A DNA stretch of 25,510 nt, from positions 81,678 through 107,187 of the forward strand of contig NW_003109100.1 in NCBI RefSeq assembly GCF_000003605.2. Direction: 5' to 3'. The position numbers and the translations under genes were made by a program. Every line of letters starts with the position of its first letter. Positions within the stretch are counted from its first letter, which is position 1. This DNA is from Saccoglossus kowalevskii. Taxonomy: Eukaryota; Hemichordata; Enteropneusta; Harrimaniidae. Below the pieces are notes generated by a model, which saw nothing but the letters and a program-made list of their open reading frames with translations, did not search any database and had not been told where the DNA came from. Below, piece by piece: positions 21,547 through 25,510 of this stretch.

Positions 21547-22385
21547 TTTGAAAAAAAATTGAAAATAGCATTTCTGCCAAAAAATACCATCTAAAACAGA
21601 TAACTCACTCTACCATATAAAAAAATCACAGAGAAGGTTATATTAGGCAACTTTATAGCTGAAATGAAAGGAAACTGTGGAACGGTTGGAAAGAAATTTA
21701 AAAAAAATCTGATTTGGACCCAAAAAAAGTTGACAAAACAATAATAAAAAAAATCACTAAATTTATAAAATTGAAGATAATGCTACCACATCAACAGGTT
21801 ACACTGAGAACCGGCATATGTACTTATATGCTGATTGAGAATATAGAGTCAATCAGACTGATGATTTTTGAGAAATTAACAAAAATGTCAAGTTTTAGCT
21901 TTATTTACCTTCACACCAAATATCAAATCTGATAGCCACTGCTTACGCTTAGGCCTATGTATTTTGGAGCGTCAAAAATAAAAATAAAATTATTCAGAAA
22001 AAAATCATAAATTGCACAAAATTTAGGATATCATTACGAAATGAGCAACCTATGTTTGCCCCGGATCCCTACATACTCAATGTGAAAGCTATTTGACGGA
22101 CGGGTTTGGAGAAGAAGTCGAAAATAACACTTTCGTCTAAAACTATCAAAAATAATAATGAAAAATTCACTTGAAATGCAAATTCATAAGATAATGCTAC
22201 CACATGAACGCTACCACATAAACAGGCCACATAGAGGACTAGCCAAGGTGCCTACATGCTAAATAGCAAGTCAATCAGGCTGACATTTTTTGAACAAACA
22301 TCCAATTTCAAACAATAAGGAATCTTCATACCAAAAATCAGATCCATGATCCCTATAGCTTAGCGGTCCTTGGTTCGATGAGCTA
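21547..22385. repeat. two diverged copies of an interspersed repeat
   Basis: Unit A (about 21547-21955) and unit B (about 22105-22385) share ordered blocks: 'gaaaata.ca.tt', 'gataatgctaccaca' (21776 and 22190, 414 bp apart), 'gtcaatcag.ctga' followed by 'tttttga', and 'cttca.accaaa.atca'. Unit B has an extra 14-bp tandem duplication of 'gctaccacat.aac'. The frame at 21714-21932 lies in unit A and is not a gene. Confidence 0.6.
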
Positions 22386-22389
22386 AAAA

Positions 22390-24330
22390 ATGGTAACTTC
22401 ATTATAATGAACTCAACTCACGATTACAGCGGGCGCAAGACATTTATAAACCTAACTCCCGAACCTGGTCGACAGTTACCGAGGGACTTTGCATCCCCAG
22501 ACAACTGAGCATGTGATTAAGCGATATCAAAACACCAAACGCGGTTTGCTTTTGGAGGGTGATAACGAGAGACGACGTAGTTAGACTATTCCATTGCCTT
22601 GTTACAAATAACATTGCTGTGTAACACTTGTAAGCATATAATACGGAATAAATTTTAACAAAAAATTATAAATTCCGTTGATTTCGAATCATTGGAATCT
22701 TAAACTTTTAGTTTCACCTCCATACCGACACCATGTACTGGTTTCAAATATGCTTGAGATCTGAGACGAAATTCAATAAACTCAACGATTGTTTGTGCAG
22801 ATTTTCTTGTGCCGCACAACCCCCTTGAAGGATTGCTCTCGCTAGTCCAACTTCTTTGGCGGTCGCACTATTGTGATAATCGCACAGTGCTTACTGACGA
22901 AACAATATTATTACTTTACACTGGTTGTAACCGTTATTGGTTATTACGCCGAGTGGTCGTTTCGCTCCGTCCATGTGTTACCGGTAGTAATCTGTTTCAA
23001 TTATCGAAATGTGTTTACGTAGCAATGGGGAAAATTGAATGTTCGTTTATACCCATGTAGGAATATTCAGGCCGTTCTATTAATTAATGTACACTGTCAC
23101 TAAAGGAATACATTCATAAACTCATTATTCATATAATATATACGATTCAACCATTGCCATATAACCAGGCCTACACCAATTCTGCATCGGCTTTTTTTCA
23201 CACGTGTTATTGGTTCTCCTTTCTATATATTCATACGATAACCATATACAATAACCTGTTTTATCTATAACATTCGCTTATTCATAGCTCTGTAAATAAC
23301 ATGCTACAAAATTCGACGGACAATTAACTCTACCTGAAATTATCTCATCAGTGTCAATTAGTGAATTATTTTTCCAAATATCGCTGCTCCGCGTTTATGA
23401 CAACGCCGTTTAATGCAGCCCATGCTAGTCATTGGTTGTTTTGATAAAACCGTCACGTGGCCAATAGCAACATAATCTAGTGTTGTCTTTCAATAGTTCG
23501 TAATCTGTGAATATTCTTCATAAGCGGATAGAAAGTACGTCATCACTATAATCAGTGGCGAGACACTGGTAAATCCTGTGGTACGCTTAAAGCGAATTTA
23601 TTTTATTTATTTATATCTTCAATATCACACAAATATCACAATTGCAGAGTTGCATATATTTTACATTTTTTTAATAAACTTATTAAAACGGGCATGACGA
23701 GAAACAAGAACTGAATAAAATATAGCGGTCAGTTTCAGACAAAACAACGTTTTTTGCACATTGTCTACATATTGCATAAATGTTATTGGCGACATTGCAG
23801 CTAAGAGGATTAAATGTACGGAAATATATTAGAACAGGTAATCTACTATCATCAAACATAGCTTGTTTTCTTGTATCTTTCTGTCACAGCCATCTGCTTA
23901 TCATTTAACAATGTTGTACAATTAGATCATTGACGATAATGGGTTTCTGTAATTACACACAGCACAGAGAAAGTACGTTCTTTATCGTATGTGTCATTAT
24001 GTTACTATTGTATACTATTATCGTGTAAAAGCAGTCATATGTCCAAGTGTGAATAGTAATTACTTTCAGATACGTTAATGTATGTGTACACAAGACGCGC
24101 CTGCCACATGTGTCTTCGTATTACGCATGCGTCGTGAAGAACAATCAATCAAATCAAACATTTGTTTTAGAGCAGGCAGCATGTACATGACTTAGCAAGA
24201 GTTTCCTCTAATTAAAAAGGAAATATCATGAGATTTATTTTGGTCTACAATTTATGATAATATTAAATTATAAATTTAATTAAATCACGATTTTTTTATA
24301 ATTTGTCTGACTCTTTTGAAATGGTTTATT
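22390..24330. other. no gene recognised; CCAAT and E-box cluster near 23431-23465
   Basis: The frame at 22809-23060 is unrecognised. An inverted CCAAT (ATTGG) at 23431-23435, an E-box CACGTG at 23454-23459 and a CCAAT at 23461-23465 are close together, as in some promoters, but no transcript is evident. Confidence 0.35.
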
Positions 24331-24338
24331 TGCTAACA

Positions 24339-24352
24339 GCGCCACCTCATGG
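24339..24352 (-). promoter_or_regulatory. CTCF-like motif, reverse
   Basis: 'gcgccacctcatgg' on the plus strand gives CCATGAGGTGGCGC on the minus strand, matching 10 of 12 positions of CCASYAGRKGGC with the invariant AGGTGGC core. Its orientation opposes that of the motif at 1677. Confidence 0.3.
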
Positions 24353-24900
24353 TCACAACCTTAAATACTTCCTAATTCCCTGTGTGATTAACACATACTT
24401 GCAATAAAACAAAAATAATACATCCAATATTTGATGATCAAGGGACCAGCTGGTTATTTGTGAGGAGCGAATTAAGGTAGAGGCGGGGAGGGAGTCTAAA
24501 AAGATTCTTCTGTTATCTCATTCAAAATCTCCAGTTATTACCAAACGCTTCAGCGTGGAATTAAGAATTTGTTTTCAGGGTTGGGTGATACCAAGGTGGA
24601 AAATGATTGCACATATGGGGTAATTCCTGGAATTGCAATATAGAGGGTTCAGGCCGAAATACAATATATAGTGTTTTAATGTTTCGTCTGATATTTCTGT
24701 GATATTCTGCTGCTGTAACTAATGCAAGATTTGTTCTAAAATTCAGTGTATTGTGTGCACTCAAGGGTTATTCGTTTTTTGTTGAAAACACCCTTATTTT
24801 TTAATGGCAGATTCGTACTAGGTTCACTCTTACTGGGAAATATGCATTGTCGCTTGAATGAGAGCTAATTAAACACATTTTACAGACCGGCGAAAGAGTA

Positions 24901-25330
24901 TGTAACAGCCAATTGTTACAACCTATCACGTGATTTTACTCAGAATATCAACATGGAAAGAGGCTATTCCATTTTACGCAGGAATAATTGGGAGTAGAAT
25001 ATGTGAAGGATTGTATAAACAGAGATGTGTATATTGATAAGTATTAACTATTTTTTTTTGCATCGCTGAGCAATTCTGTTTTAGTATACTGGTTTAAAAA
25101 TGTTAAATTTGCATGATCTGCGATGTGTTTTTTTCATTAAAACGCCCCTAATGGTTGAATCACGGGTTTGAAGAAGATTGTAACAGCGCGCCACGTGATT
25201 CGTTTGAATACAATGGTGAAGCACAGTCCCTCAACACCCGGTTGGGAAACGCCTTTGTTCTAAGGTGTTAATCCCCCGATCGCTGGTAACAGTGCGCGTT
25301 ATGCTTGTGGAGTGAAGCCGATGACGTCAT
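24901..25330. promoter_or_regulatory. repeated TAACAG and E-box sites ending in a full CRE
   Basis: TGTAACAGC occurs at 24901-24909 and 25179-25187, and GTAACAG again at 25286-25292. The first two are each followed by CACGTGATT (E-boxes within 24926-24933 and at 25192-25197). TGTAACA and TGTTACA form an inverted pair at 24901-24920 around a CCAAT-containing loop. A perfect CRE, TGACGTCA, is at 25322-25329. CpG density rises toward the right edge. This is consistent with upstream DNA of a gene beyond the window, which is inference. Confidence 0.3.
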
Positions 25331-25510
25331 AGCATCACGGCGTCTTCCTGAATTTGAATTGTCTTCCGTTCTGCTCCAGTGAAACTTATGCCGTTTTATA
25401 CAGTTTATTCCGAAATTATTCTTAGATACGCGTGTAATAGTACTTGTAAGACTTTCTGATAAGGTACGTGTAATTTAAAAGGTATATTCATTGAATTAAT
25501 TTAAAAAATT

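Noticed and set aside
22358-22384. A-box-like TAGCTTAGCGG followed by B-box-like GGTTCGAT
   Set aside because: The two boxes are only a few bases apart, too close for a tRNA or SINE promoter, and the sequence aligns with the flanking interspersed repeat rather than a tRNA fold.
1-25510. CRISPR array, bacterial operon or phage content
   Set aside because: The tandem repeats lack unique spacers, and the base composition, LINE and low coding density are eukaryotic.

Overview
The window is AT-rich eukaryotic DNA, most likely an intergenic or intronic stretch of an invertebrate animal genome. No open frame reads as an intact conserved protein, spacing between recognisable items is large, and nearly everything identifiable is repeat-derived: a decayed LINE, two small terminal-inverted-repeat elements, minisatellites and worn interspersed repeats. 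A few phrases (for example the 'cataactctgtcat' stretch near 4499 and the 'cagtagttctgaagaag' stretch near 17331) recall interspersed repeats I associate with molluscs, especially bivalves. That is recollection, so the taxon is a weak inference.

Layout. 1-290: the end of a 49-bp minisatellite. 890-1740: two clusters of CREB/ATF-like sites with a TATA-like box, dyads and a CTCF-like motif, possibly regulatory. 3169-3508: a second, cleaner 49-bp minisatellite of seven units, each carrying a 12-bp palindrome and an E-box. 3846-4134: a 289-bp MITE-like element with TTAA at both ends and a 24-codon frame with a good start context. 5323-5508: a 160-bp segment between 13-bp direct repeats. 6083-6158: a nested palindrome. 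7813-8206: a 394-bp element with long inverted repeats built from a short repeated motif. About 8942-10871: a 5'-truncated, frameshifted LINE ORF2 (reverse transcriptase motif B, FADD, thumb/connection, zinc knuckle, C-terminal tail). 13108-13455: a second copy of 348 bp from the middle of that LINE, about 97% identical. About 14985-15060: a tRNA-like SINE-head remnant. 21338-21520 (minus): a FLYWCH-like protein fragment behind a splice-acceptor-like sequence, next to two diverged copies of an interspersed repeat (21547-22385). 24901-25510: increasingly CpG-bearing sequence with E-boxes and a full CRE, which may be upstream DNA of a gene beyond the right edge.

There is no operon or pathway here. 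The elements are linked by genome history: retrotransposition, short-element insertion, tandem expansion and ectopic duplication. The best leads are the two inverted-repeat elements, the LINE internal-fragment duplication with its shared stop codon, the palindromic minisatellite and the FLYWCH-like fragment.
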